A DNA stretch of 64,000 nucleotides from Dryococelus australis (Eukaryota > Arthropoda > Insecta > Phasmatodea > Phasmatidae): the NCBI GenBank assembly GCA_029891345.1, contig CM056994.1, positions 142,808,457 to 142,872,456 on the forward strand, read 5' to 3'. Positions within the stretch are counted from its first letter, which is position 1, and the number at the start of each line of letters is the position of its first letter. The translations under genes were made by a program, and so were the position numbers. The notes under the pieces were generated by a model. It saw only the letters and a list, made by a program, of their open reading frames with translations, was not told the DNA's origin and searched no databases. Below are positions 47,521 through 63,130 of this stretch, in pieces.

Positions 47521-48960
47521 TATCCTACCGACCTGTCTCTAAAATGGTTTCATGGCATTGGCTGTTAGCTGTCTTCTTACATATTTGCGAAGCTTACAAA
47601 CAATAACTCGAGAATGATATAGAGCGCCTTGTCTTTAAAATGATACCGAGCCAGAACAAATTAGCTCTTTGTTAGCTTAAAAAACTGGCCGATATAATTT
47701 ATGAGATAACCATCTGTTATCGAAATAAATATATAGCCCATTTTCGTTATCACTTATACTTGAAATCTCTCCCCAAAAATACGTCGTACCATTAACAAAT
47801 AGTGCTCAATGAGCCTACGTCGGACACTATGTGACAGTACTTGTATCTCTCCAACTAGTTGCCGACAGTCTGCCAACAGGTTGTGTTTCCTGGGGTGCTT
47901 ATCATCACCATTTACGGTCATTTTTTAATTTAGGGCTCAATATCATTTCTCGAGAGGCATGAAGCCAATTAAAACCAAATTTGGTATTTCTACAATGCAT
48001 CATGTAGGCATTGAACTGAGACAGCTATAGATATTGTTCCACACTTTCACAAGGTAGCACTAAAATGAAAACAAGAAGTAGCTATTAACTAATGATTCTA
48101 CTGTCTTCTACATAGGTGCGAATACGTTTTAGTGTAATTCTTAAATGTTAAGATGGCAGCTAAGCGTTAACGTCTCTTTGACAGCAATATCATTAGAGAT
48201 GAAACCATAAACATGTGAAACAGTACCAAGACAATTAAAATACATGATACAATTTCAGAAAAACTTGTAAAAATAAGCTAACTCACAATCAACTGTATCA
48301 CGGATGTAGGATTCGGAGCATCAACTTCTGAAATAAACAATCTAATGTTTTGAATAGTAGGGTTCAGTAACCTCAAGTATTAACACAGCGATCGTTTTTA
48401 AAATAAGGGTTTCAGACACTAGATCATCGTATGTAGCTATACGTGGCCTCCTATTACGCTACCTGTGTGAAAAGTATGGTGGGAAAAGGTTGATTGGTCT
48501 CTGAGATATGACACAAATACCTTATATACTTAAACGAGGATATCTGACAATATTGCTTATAAAGAGGCTCTGTACACGATGTTTCAAATATATACTGTTA
48601 ACATTAAAAGTTTTGATTGGAATTAATAAACGGTTAAGTAGATATGCCAAATATATCAAATTAGATATATAACTGCCGTTTTAAAAATCATTGTCGGAAC
48701 CAAATTAAATCTCTTAACTTTACATGGGATTCTGTAGGTGTGCAAAATTTTGTGAAAATTAGTTGAATTATTCGGGAAATTTGGAAAGATTTTCAATTTA
48801 CTCACATAAAACAGTTTTGCAGAAGAAACGGCAAACGAGAATCTCTGTACGAATTAATTACGCTTCGTTTTAATAATGTTTGCGATAAAAATTTGGTTAA
48901 ATTTTGTTGAAACATTTCAAAACTATTAAAAATTAATCTAATTTAGTAGAGCCAGAAGTG
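47521..48960. repeat. Degenerate repeat related to 58.4-59.2 and 62.2-64 kb
   Basis: Phrases such as CTGGCCGATATAATTTATGAGATAACCATC (excerpt), TGCCGACAGTCTGCC and AAATTTGGTTRAAATT are shared with 58931-59235 and 62205-63130. No coding frame. Confidence 0.45.
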
Positions 48961-49307
48961 GGTTACTGGCATCTAATGACCTCAAGTAACATTTGACCTT
49001 TGATCCCGGTGCATCTCGCACATGCAATTCCCCTCCCACTCCCTGGATGTGTACCGAACCTGTCTGACGGGTTGCCCTCCCTTACCCTCCGTTACAATTG
49101 ACCTACTTTCTCCCCGATTCAATTTTCCCACCCTACTTCAATGGAGTTTATGTCTGAAGGTATACCCCCCCCCCCTTTTTATGCCCTGGGCCAAAACCAC
49201 CTATATGTCTGCCGAAGATGACAGGACCTGTTTTTTGGCGAGCCTTGCAGGCTGGCTGTCCGCCAGGAGAGACTTGCAGCACCCAGTTGTTAGGAAGTTA
49301 TAGGCTT
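48961..49307. other. GC-richer patch, no gene recognised
   Basis: A 93-codon frame (49022-49303) spans a C11 run and has no motif. Confidence 0.4.
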
Positions 49308-49526
49308 TTCATGGTAAAGTGACCACTTTTTAAGGCCCTCTTAAAATGCAATAATTACTAATAAATATGCTTTATTGTAGCCTTGGACTTTAACTTTTGA
49401 GAATGGCGAAAGATATACACTCCGTTTAGTAGTCAAATGATGTTTTTTAAAAAGTGGTGGAAAGATAAAAATCGGCTGAAAAGAAAAATTTAGCAGGGCC
49501 TTAAAAAGTGCCTACTTTACCATGAA
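49308..49526. mobile_element. 219 bp MITE
   Basis: TTCATGGTAAAGT at the left end is exactly inverted at the right end (ACTTTACCATGAA). The similarity runs on through CACTTTTTAAGGCCC, giving TIRs of about 31 bp with three or four changes. The interior is AT-rich and non-coding. A clear target duplication was not found, so the superfamily is open. Confidence 0.8.
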
Positions 49527-52559
<3,033 letters not shown>

Positions 52560-52880
52560 CACTACACTACAACTTTAATGGTTCGGAAATTACAGCCAAA
52601 TATACTCATAAGTCAACATAGGTAATACTTGGCCCCACGACCCTTCTCATAGTCGAGGTTGATGCATATGTTATGAATTTGCTAGTTGTATATCCATTGG
52701 TTCGGTAATTACAGCCAACTATGCTTGTAAGTTGGTATAGGTCATACTTGACCTTGCGACCCTTCTCGTATTCGGGGTTGATGCCCATGGTTTTAATTTG
52801 ACAGCTATGACTTAAATGGCTCGGCATTTACTGCCAACTATCCTTATTAGTCGACATAGGTCATATTTGACAATACACTA
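52560..52880. repeat. Tandem repeat, 119 bp unit, about 2.6 copies
   Basis: GGTTCGGNAATTACAGCCAA recurs at about 52580, 52699 and 52818. Each is followed by AAGTNRRYATAGGTMATACTTG, CGACCCTTCTC and GGTTGATGC. Units are moderately diverged. Confidence 0.85.
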
Positions 52881-52917
52881 TACAAACATTTTTCTCAAAT
52901 TTCCACTCTTACAAATT

Positions 52918-53003
52918 ATCAGGTCGGTTGAACGGTCTAAGACGGTGTATTTAATGTCTAGTTCCTTGTCGGGGTAGCATGGGTTCAAATCCCATACCTG
53001 ACA
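52918..53003 (+). tRNA. tRNA-Leu(UAA)-like gene or pseudogene
   Basis: The 86 nt length with a variable arm fits a class II tRNA. The acceptor strands ATCAGGT/ACCTGAC pair at six of seven positions (A-C at 1-72) before discriminator A. The D arm reads GTTGAACGGTCTAAGAC, very close to animal tRNA-Leu. The T arm ATGGG-TTCAAAT-CCCAT is perfect. The loop TTTAATG would give a UAA anticodon. However, the anticodon stem has two or more mismatches and position 8 is C instead of U, so it is more likely a pseudogene or SINE head. Confidence 0.6.
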
Positions 53004-53447
53004 AATAATTTTCAGACATATATTGAGACAATCGAGATGGACAACGTAAACAGTTTTTTTTTCTGTAGTGCGAACAGTATATAGGCATGCATTATGTCAG
53101 CAGGTTTTCACATCTCCCATGTTCATAGGGTTTTCAAGGAAGTCTTATTGTCACAGACATAACACATTCTAGGAGATTATGTAAGATATTTCGGGAAAAT
53201 GTTGGGAGCTGTGCAGACACACGAGCTCTCTCTAGCTTATTCGTAGTTCGTCTGTCGTTCAAGTAAGAGCTCTCTTTCTCTGAGTGACTTCGAGTGATTT
53301 GAGAGTAGCTGCATCGTTAGAGAACTATAAAATCAGTGTGTGTGAGTTGTCGTTACAAATAATCCAGAACATGTTTCTTTCGTCGTGAGTGTTCAGTGAA
53401 ACATGATGGCGTATTGTTCTAGCGGTCAGTAAATTCTATCAGCTATT
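53004..53447. other. No gene seen
   Basis: The flank before the zinc-finger locus is GC-richer with GAGCTCTCT words. No motif. Confidence 0.35.
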
Positions 53448-54430
53448 GTGGCATATCGACGGCTTAAATCACTTGTAGCACTCGGCAATAATCTGCAACA
53501 GGACGAAGAGATTCTCTGCTGTCTCACGTGTATAGAGTGTTTTCAAGGATGTGGTACTGTTAAGAACTCACCACATTCAAGCAGTTGGTGTAATGAACGT
53601 AGGAAGAGCTTTGAAGTAGCGAGAGAAAAATATAATGCGTATCCAAGTATGAAAAATGTATAAGTGTAAAAAGAAAAAAATGGTTTTTGAGGGTTATCTT
53701 CTCAGGTTAGATAGCTAATGGGGATGAGTAGGTAGTGTATACAATCCATCAAAGATGTTACTATTACATATCCGAACTGAGACGGTTAAAATTGATAACA
53801 TAAACCGATTGTTCTGTTGTGAAAACACGTTATAAACATGCATCCTGTAAGAATATTTTCACTTCTTTAGCGGTTGTGACGGATGGCGGATTGTCACGAG
53901 TGGAATCATATAATGATATTGTAAGCTTTTGTAACGTGAAGACGGAATCATTAGTCGAAAACTTACCATCGTCAACACCAAGGGATGTTCGAGTTTCGCT
54001 GCGAGCCTTATGGTATCGATGCTGCTATTGTGCAAATACTTATAGTACAAGTCGTAATGTACGGAGACATGGAAATAGGCATTACACGTTCAGTCCATCA
54101 TACAATGCATTCCACTGTGATAAGGGCGATGTTGTATTTAACCACAGTGAATAACTGCACAGACATAAGAAGTGCAAAGGAATTGTTTGTTGTTCAATGA
54201 GAAGCGAGTGCAAGTATTGCGGCAAGACATTCACAACTAACTCTAGCGCCAGGCAACGTGAAGCTAGTAACTATATATTCAGCACTTTATACAAGTTGAA
54301 TCCATGTGATAATCGTGGTGTGGTGTATGCAGATAGAGATAACATGACTGCTCACAATAGGAATTATTCTGCAAAAACAATCACAATAAATATTTTTTTT
54401 GACTGGAGAATATTTTTTGAGTGTATGTAA
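53448..54430 (+). pseudogene. Decayed C2H2 zinc-finger locus
   Basis: Open pieces at 53448-53663, 53819-54154 and 54197-54430. The middle piece has one canonical finger, C-x2-C-x12-H-x3-H (CCYCANTYSTSRNVRRHGNRH, near 54019-54090). At roughly finger spacing there follow three damaged ones: FHCDKG...LHRHKKC (second Cys lost, last His to Cys, and a stop inside), CKYCGKTFTTNSSARQRE (His pair lost), and PCDNRG...MTAHNRNY (one Cys and one His lost). Upstream, the first piece has a Cys-rich motif (CCLTCIECFQGC) without a name. C2H2 arrays bind DNA; this one looks like a relic, perhaps transposon-borne, because the window has similar fingers in the PolB relic. Confidence 0.55.
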
Positions 54431-57400
54431 TTTCTAGTATGTATTTTTTGACAAGTGTGTGAAATAAAACTTAAGTGTATAAAAGACTAATATTTTAATT
54501 TGTTTTATAATAACATACATATATAAGAACACTTAAGATATGCATGATGAAATAAAATATTTGATTATTTTCGGTAAGAGAGCAGGGGTTTGATTACTAC
54601 TCCACATTAAACTTTGCATGTGCGTTTCATGTGTGATGATTCAGATATGGAATATTTTGCAGCGAAAATGTTGGGATGATATTACGTTAATTTTGTTTCA
54701 TAGTTATATAATTCACATGGACACGAGTTTCATTTGGGATTTTGGCGATTCGCCTTATACAAAATTCGGGTGTAAATGAACGCGAGGAGTGAATATATGA
54801 ACAGTTCACAATTTGATAATGTTTGTCTACGCAAATAGGTATATAAAGTGTGATGAATTTTTTAGCCTAACTTTCTACGAGATGGGAGTTGGTTAGTTAA
54901 ATTTGCGATGAAAAAGAAACTTGATGTGGTGTGAAGTACGTAAATATTCCAACATTCGCTTGGAGTGAATTGGGAAATCATTGGGAGAAAGAAAGAAATC
55001 TGAAGGATTTGTATTGTATTAGAACCCATTCTCTTCCGTACATGGGTTCAAATATAGTACTTCCGTTCATTGTTAATTGAGTAAAACATAGTTTTCTCTT
55101 GTATGTAAGATTAAGCCTATATGGAAAAATATTTTTTAAGAATTTTTCGTAAACTATTAAAGCTTGCATTATATTTCTTATGACTTGTTTAATTATTCAG
55201 GAATGGTTTCAAAAAATATTTTCTTACCTCACAAAAGTTTAAGTGGTTGGTGTGTTAAGGTTAACCGGTCTGGAAGCAAGCGATAAAGGCGTAGGTATTT
55301 ACTTCATTCTGTGTGTGTGTGTTTACATGTAATGAATGGTAAAACATATTTTACGTGTATAGCATATAGCCTGTACTTATGTTTCCTAGGCGACACAATA
55401 GTATTTGAGGTAGTATATACTCCAATAATAGTCTGCTATGTTAGAAATAATGAATGCATTCTTAAGAAGAATCTTTACAGAGTAAAATGAGTTCGGAACA
55501 AATTAAAATGAAGACAAAGACTGTATTTCATTGACCAACGTGACGTGTGTATGAGCTTCTACCTGCGTACATATGTGGTTAATTTCATAGCTCATGCACC
55601 TTCCTCTCGTATCGCAATCATTCATTAGTTTGTTGGATATATTTATAAAATTTGGCATGGGATATTAGTAGTCTGTTCATGCAGCTCAGTAAGAAGTCCG
55701 CTCGAAGCCAGGCGGACTCCGACTCCAGAAGTTTTCTGCTTACCCAACTCGCCTTGTTACACACCACGACAAACCACAGTTTGCCAGTCAGCTGAAAAAC
55801 TATTCTGCCATGCAAAGACTCTTAAACCTACGTTGCGTTCTTTCAGATTCAGTTAACGTATATTAGGAGAGGATCCAAACGAAGAAAACCTGTAGATGTG
55901 AGAATCCGAAAATACGTCAGACACAATGTATTTTCCAGCAATTATACTTCTATTCAATAAAAATATTCAGATATGCGTAAACTTAAAAATCAATGCTGGA
56001 AAATAAAACAATCAAACAACCCTGAAGGGCAATGACAATATTAATTAAAATATACTTAGAACCTACGCTGCCGTTAGGGAGTGGCTGGACGTAACGGTCG
56101 TTAGCATATATGAAAGTCTGACGTAACACACACTGTAAATATCTTTCTTAAATGAAAAATGTCTGAGTTCAAAAATCTACCAAACGTTTGCCTCTTGCGT
56201 AGCTGCTGCCGTTAAAAACACTAAGGCTCTCACTAGGCTTTCTTGTGGTTAGTAAATATGTGCTGAATTAAGCTACGGACGCCTAATCAAAATGGCGTCG
56301 GGTTGAACGTCTAGAACAAGCGCCATATTGCCTGTACTCAATACGTAGCAAAATTAAGTACTGTATTTCTTACGTTACTGTAGAGTTGGTCTCGACGAAA
56401 AATACAATTTAATTAGGAGGGAACAGGACAGGATAAATTCTTGCATGCTCAAAATGCAACAATAATAAGTGTAGGAGTTCTGTTTAACGTGGCTTACAGT
56501 TCACTAATGTAAGGACGTCTAACTACCTGACTATTTACTAAACAGTTGCTTAATACAAAAACGGAGGAACTCTTTCACACTCTACTCGATGTTAGTACAC
56601 AAATAAAAACTCAAAGCAAGCTGTTAAAACTGAACACTCTAAAATCAAACTTAAATATCCTAGGCCTCGTCCAACCTGGACGGGCGTCATTTTGATGCTT
56701 CGGAAGATGGCAGAGAGAGAGAGAGAGAAATTCTTACCGAAATGGCCCTGCCTACCCTATGCCGAACTCTCCCGCCAATAGAGGTTTAAACCTGCTGACC
56801 AATCGAATGGCTCGCTACGTAAATCTAAACTGAGTCACTCCAAAACGGCCTAAATCCCTAATCCATAGAATTTATGATTCTCGTCAAAATGTAATAAAAA
56901 TATACATAAATATCGCTGAAACATTAACAATCAGTTGAGACCGTGACAAAGTAATTAATATAAAACATTAATTTTAAAATATATACAAAAATAAAACTAG
57001 CTTACTAAATACATTTACGCATGAATATTGCCATTCGTACTTCTAATTATTCAAAATCCTAACCACTTGAAAATAAACAATAAGAGTAAATAAATAATCT
57101 ATGTCACAACATACAGAAAATTACAAGTGTTAAATATAAGCAAATTTTATGGTGTGAAAAGTACATAAATTATAATGATATGATGTAGAAATAGTAAAAA
57201 ATATTATGTGGAAGTTACACATTAATTGGAAGATATTACATTTTGTAGGAACATTTAATATATTTCGCAGTAGTAGTAGCTTTATATTTCCACATGGCCG
57301 GCAACATAAATTTGGCTTCGTGTAGTAATGCTCCAGATAATATAAAAAACATGATGTGAATTCGCAGTAGGCATTATTTTATCATATGTATTATTGTTAA

Positions 57401-57619
57401 TATTAAAGACCATTAAGATACTTTTGGTTGGAACATCAGCATAGATTGCGAAGGTCCTGTGTTCGAATATAACGTACGTGTGTAGCTTTAAAGGATACTT
57501 CTCTCATCAGCTAGCCTAACTCTATAAATTTGTCGAAAATATAATGCAATTTTTTCAAATGACGTATTTTATTTGTTACACTTGGTTAAACTTGCAAAGG
57601 TTCCCGACGTCAGGTTATG
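54431..57619. other. Gene-poor AT-rich DNA
   Basis: A weak inverted pair lies at 56287 and 56684 (ATCAAAATGGCGTC and its near reverse complement), next to a (GA)n tract at 56711-56727. A B-box-like GTGTTCGAATA occurs near 57460. Nothing else is supported. Confidence 0.4.
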
Positions 57620-57920
57620 ATATATGGTAAAAGCAGTGTCCAGGCTGGGGTCGAGCAGCGAGGCCACGAAGGCAGTTCTTTTGACTCGAGAAGCAAACAA
57701 GAAGAAGCAGAAGAGAAGGATGAATGGGCAGAAGGGGCAAAAGTGGCGGGGAAGTGGGCGCGGTCTGGTCACTTAAAATACATCGCTTCGCCTCGCGAGA
57801 TCGACCTGGAAGACGGATGGTCTGGGGGGAAGTGACGTCGCGATGGCGACCGGCGAAAGGGGAGGGGCCAGCTTCGACTAGCAGATTTCTGCTTCCCAGG
57901 TCGCTGGAGAAGCATCTGCA
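57620..57920. other. CpG- and purine-rich patch
   Basis: Stands out from its AT-rich surroundings: CGAGCAGCGAGGCCACGAAGG-type text, GTGGCGGGGAAGTGGGCGCGG, AGTGACGTCGCGATGGCGACC (contains a CRE-like TGACGTC) and GGGGAGGGGCC. Overlapping frames of 72 and 87 codons are low-complexity. Could be a promoter-like island; no downstream exon was identified. Confidence 0.35.
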
Positions 57921-58439
57921 CGTAATTAAAAATATTGAGTTAATTCAAGGGCATCTAGCTCTAGGGACAGCAACCCACAACACGTAATGCTAATGCAAAT
58001 TTATGACTAGAGCGAGGCCTGTATTAGATATAAATGTACATTTTAATCTTTAAAAAGAAATATGAGATTTTGAGCGGCTTCAATAGATTATAAAGGTAAC
58101 CTACAGAGTCAAATATTTTGAAATCATTTTATTTTTTTTCAATATAATATGTTTTTGTGCGTTATGTTATAGAGGCCGGTGCTCTCACGGAAATTTGTTT
58201 AAATCGTTTGTAGTCTTTACTATTACAATCATTTTTCTTGGTTCATTTTCCTTTTCGTTTCACTGAAATTAAATATTTGAAATTAATGTTATGTTGAATG
58301 ACAAAAGAAAAAAGGAAATATTTTACTATAATCGCTGTTGCGCAACCAAATTCAAACTACCTTTGTGTGTTGGCAGTATCCAGCACAACAAACAATCATG
58401 TCTACATGGATAGTTCTACGTTAAAAAAATCAACATTTT
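57921..58439. other. AT-rich DNA without features
   Basis: Nothing recognised. Confidence 0.45.
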
Positions 58440-59235
58440 AAGTCATATCTTGGGGGAAAATCCACGGATTCATAACAAATTCAACAAACCAAGTAGTATT
58501 TTAGGCCATGAAAGTAGGCCAGTATTAGTGATACATACACTTATTTTCAAAATAGCCATCATATGAACATTTTAACATTGTGCGATGTATCTGCGATACC
58601 ATATTACAAATTACTAGTTAGTTTGGGTATTCTGGCAGTATCATTTACAGCCATCTAATACGTCTATAGAGAGCCTCATTTCATCACAATTTTATAAGAG
58701 AACGGAAAATGAAACGAAGTCTTTTTGTCAACTTACGGTAACAAATCAACCGATTGTTACCAAATTTTGCAGGCTGGTAGTACTATGGCAAGTTATGCAA
58801 TTTATATAATTTTAGTTTGCCAGATACTAGATTTCAAAATAGCGACCATATATCAAAATATTGAAATCAATTAAAACTTTATTTTGCCTGGCAGCAGTAT
58901 ATATTAAAATCATTAACTGTTTTCACAGAGTACCCAATAAACACGAAAGGTACGGGGCAGAATCGGGCGGGTGAAAGCTAGCCGGCTAATTACGACCAGA
59001 TTATTCTGGCCTGGCCCACTGTCTTATACCAGAAGCTGGCCGACATAAATATGGACTGTCGGCTAACTGTTTGCCGATAGTGTCAAAAATATCCTGGATT
59101 GGGGCCGATAAGACACAAAATGGACACCTAATATATGGCGGGCCTGCTACGTCTGGATGTCACCACGATAGCGGGTCTTTGCTGGCTTGACGTCGCAATG
59201 GTGCCGGGTCTGTGGCCGAATGACGTCCAGACAAT
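58440..59235. repeat. Satellite-like repeat related to 46-48 and 62-64 kb
   Basis: TTTCAAAATAGCCATCATATGAACATTTT and TTTCAAAATAGCGACCATAT (excerpts) match phrases at 63253-63290. The right part has GGCTGTCGG/GCCGATA, CTGGCCGACAT and TGCCGATAGTGTC words shared with 62.2-63.1 kb, plus a local GACGTC-containing repeat (CTGGATGTCACCACGATAGCGGGTC, CTTGACGTCGCAATGGTGCCGGGTC). Confidence 0.5.
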
Positions 59236-59368
59236 ATGCACTATAACCGAAAAAAAAATTTCAATTTTTTCGGTTTGGAAATTTTAGTACTTTTTATTTC
59301 CTCTGTACGTATATTCATCTCATTTACTTTTCAACACATTACACAATATGAAAATCTTAGACTTTTGA

Positions 59369-59430
59369 GTGCAAGAATTTGAACCTACGAATTTTAAGCT
59401 CACAGTCAAGCATGCTAACCTATACTCCAC
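59369..59430 (-). repeat. tRNA-like sequence beside the palindrome
   Basis: On the minus strand, GTATAGGTTAGCATG resembles a D arm/A box, CTGTGAG sits in the anticodon loop position (GUG, His), and GGTTCAAATTC is a near B box. It ends five bases from the palindrome. Confidence 0.45.
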
Positions 59431-59434
59431 AAAG

Positions 59435-59845
59435 TAAACTGCTGAAACCATCCAGTAATTTTGAATATATCATGACACAAATTATTATAAAGGAATGAAT
59501 CAATTCCATTAAATTAAAGCAAATAATTGAAAATAAATATCATTTAACATTAATTTATTCTTAAGCTTGCAGACAAATTCTTTTATGAATTTCTAACATA
59601 TCTGTTGGATGGTTGTACAAATTTAAAAAAATGTAAGGAAACAAAAATTTTTTTAAATTTGTACAACCATAAAACCGATATGTTAGAAATTCATAAAAGA
59701 ATTTGTTTGCAAGCTGAAGAATAATTAATGTTAAATGATATTTATTTTCAATTATTTGCTTTAATTTAATGGAATTGATTCATTCATTTATAATAATTTG
59801 TGTCACGATATATTCAAAATTACTGGATGGTTTCAGCTCAGTTTA
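59435..59845. repeat. 411 bp palindrome, arms about 198 bp, 14 bp loop
   Basis: 59435-59632 is repeated as its reverse complement at 59647-59845. Landmarks are GAAACCATCCAGTAATTTTGAATATATC, CAAATAATTGAAAATAAATATC, CTAACATATC and GTTGTACAAATTTAAAAAAAT (excerpts), each found inverted. I count only a few substitutions and small indels, so the arms are much alike. There is no coding frame. Confidence 0.92.
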
Positions 59846-59892
59846 GATTATATAATAATATAATAATATTATTATATATTATTATATTATAC

Positions 59893-59936
<44 letters not shown>
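59846..59936. repeat. (TA)n(CA)n microsatellites
   Basis: AT-palindromic text, then about nine TA units (59893-59911) and about twelve CA units (59912-59936), directly beside the palindrome. Confidence 0.9.
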
Positions 59937-62204
59937 AATATAACAAGCCATTTATATTTAATAATTGTTAAAAATAAATACATTTTGGCTAATGTTTAAT
60001 TTTTTTTATGTATAATATTTAAATATGAATATTATATGATTATAATTTTATATAAACGTATAGTTTTTAAAATATGCAAATAATTCTAAAGGAGACAATA
60101 GTACGACAGAAATTGAAATATTTATTTATGAGTATAATCAACCCCACAATAGTCTATGTACGTGACTCATGTTCTGCAAATAAAAATTTTCTGTGGAGAT
60201 GGGTATAGATCTACATAATACATAATTGAAATTTAGACGCATTTGTATATGTGATTTTCTGAACCAAACTTCAGATATAGCCTACTTTTCTTTTCTCATT
60301 ATCATTCAGTAGAGTACGAAACTGCATCACAAATGCAAAAACTATTCTGCATCTAGCATTATCAGACACTTTAATAACAACGAATATTCAATGAACCAAA
60401 CAATTGATCCATAATACATACATAAGCAATTAAAACAATTATGTCTAACTACTACTTCATCACATGAACGTATGGGAATATTGGAAGTTAATCGCTCTAT
60501 CAGGGAAAATGATAAACCTGGAAATTGAAGTTAATTTAATATTTTCTCAAACTAATAAGTTAATAATTAGCTTTGATCATTTTCAATATTAAGAAATCAC
60601 GTCTCTCTGTGACTCATTAATATTCTCCGTTTCCCTTGAGGACTTAAATTCAGTGCAGATTAATTAAAATTTTCGTAACAATTTCTCTGATGTCAAGTTC
60701 CCAATTGATACTAAATGAAATTTTACATTACGATCATATTCTTCACATAAAAGAATTTCTTGAATTTCATACGCATCTTTTAACATTTACTTACATGCCA
60801 TTCAAGACTTCTTGTTACATACTAATCATAATAACATGTGATATGTATTTCTTTGATTGTTATCATCTGTTCCAGAATGTAATGAAATATATATGGTAAT
60901 CACTTTGAAAATTCTATATTCCAACTAGTCCTTTAACCAGTACACACACAAAGGACCATTCTATTCATTAAACGGAAAATTCTCTTAATACATTACAACA
61001 ACTGTGTTTTTAATGAGTATCTAAAACATTACAATTACATAATATTACTTTCCTCCAACCACATACATAGATTAAAGAAAGTAAAGTAATTAAGAAACAC
61101 AACTTTAAAGTGTAGTGGCGTCTTTCTCTTTATATCGTTATGTAAAATTAAGCAAGTATATTAATACTTGTGCTCATTTTCAATAGAATCTAGCCAATTT
61201 AAGTAATAAATTTCTCCGATTGATTTACATACAGGCATACAAACCACTTTTTAATATGGGTAGGGGCATGTATCAAACAATATATGTTTAATATGATTCC
61301 TCTCATTAAAATATGAGCTGTTACTTGGTGATTAGATATGTGTCAAGCAGTAGCCCATGGCATTGGTTTATATGGTAAGTTATTGATTTGTACAACTAAG
61401 TTATTATTTGATATTGCAGCTTCAATAAAACAAAAATATTTTATAATTGACGCTAAATATATAAAGTATTAATTTTTTATTTGAGAAAAATGTCATTATA
61501 TACAACGCGTACAAGTGGAATAATGTTTAGTACAATATAAAACTATTAATTTTGTGGTATCAAATGCCCTTAGTTTTAAAATATTTTCACTTGAAAAATA
61601 ATCAATCCCACGAAGAGTAACACGTTCTTCTCCACCCAGCACAAAGTCACAAGCAAATACAGCATTTATAGTATATTGTAAAACATTAGAACAATTGGAC
61701 GAAAATTTAACCATATAAAATATCAATGTAATTATATGCTTAGATGTAATTCATATATTTAAATAATTTAACAGCCATCAGTGTGACAGGGTGACATAGA
61801 GGCTGCCATAACTCTATTACCAAGAAACAATATTTATAAATGAATTTATATGACACAGGAAATTTATTTAGGTCTATGTTAAACAAATGGCATATAATCA
61901 TGTGAAATGTTTATATCATTTATAAACAGGAACACAAAACAGTTAAGTACAGTTAATAAATAATCGCTGTACATAAATGCGATATACTAATTGATGTACA
62001 TACATATAGAGCACTTTATAACGCTAATCGGGATTACATTCTCATATGTTATATACGTGAAATATAAACTTATTGGAAATTTAAAATATGTCAATGTTGG
62101 GAAATTAGTAAGATAGCCTATCCTTTGTATTTATATATTACAAAAATTTGCGTTATGTTTTTCGTAGATACAATAAACATATTATATTATAATTTACTAT
62201 ACAT
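59937..62204. other. AT-rich DNA without genes
   Basis: Open frames at 60690-60899 and 61496-61726 (minus) have no motif. Confidence 0.5.
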
Positions 62205-63130
62205 AGCAATTGTCTCAAAAACGTTACTGGCCCGCATTAAATAAAATGCTGGCCAGCTTACCGAAAAGCCAATGATACTGTATAAATAAAACAGTGGGCC
62301 GTTGTCTTTATCCTAACGGCTAACACTCTGTATAAAAAAACATAATGCTATTAACAGATTGCTGTCTTCTTGCCTATTCAAAATACTTTCCAACAGTGTG
62401 TCGGCAAAAAGACATAAGATAGCTATCTTTGTTTTGATAAAGATCTTTGTCTCAAAAACAATACTGGGACGTAATTAATAAAATGATAGCCATCTTACCG
62501 AAAATACAAATATGTTCTGTCGGGAACCGGCCCAGATTATTCTTTTGAGATATTGGCGACAAGTTAGCGGTGAGATATCATGCCGACATAATTTCGATGA
62601 TATCCATCCGTTATCCTAAATAATACATTGTTCCATTTCCTCTATACTAGTTCTCTGTCTCAAAAATAAGACATCATGGTATTAACAGCTATCTAACTAA
62701 TTGCATATTAAACAGTTTGTTGCAAAAATACATCATATATATCTTAATTTTGATAAAGTGTCTTGTCACGGAAATGGTAGTGGCCCAGAATCAATAAGAT
62801 GTTTGCAATCTTACCGAAAAGACACGGATATTGTATCGGAATCGGCTCAGAATCGTATTTTAGATGCTGGCAACATTTTTCGGTGAGTTATTATGCTGGA
62901 ATAATTTCGGTGATATCCATCTATTATCCTAAATAATTCACCTGGCATTTGTCTTTATCATAACAACTATCACTCTGTTTAAAAAAATACATCATGCTGT
63001 TGTGAAATAGCTATACTCTTGCATATAAACGACATTTGCCGACAGTGATGGTATTGGGCCGACAATTTGCAGACACTTTACCGACATACAGTATTTCCTG
63101 GATATCTTTTGTCCATAGATAACGCAACAT
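62205..63130. repeat. Tandem repeat of about 240-310 bp units
   Basis: The phrase TGTCTCAAAAACRNTACTGG with AATAAAATGNTRGCCANCTTACCGAAAA recurs at about 62211, 62449 and 62763 (excerpts). Between them GCCGACATAATTTCGATGATATCCATC and TTATCCTAAATAAT recur at 62582 and 62894. Diverged copies. Confidence 0.7.

Noticed and set aside
56287-56700. 410 bp MITE with ATCAAAATGRCG ends
   Set aside because: Only about 14 bp of imperfect inversion and no target duplication. Too weak to list as an element.
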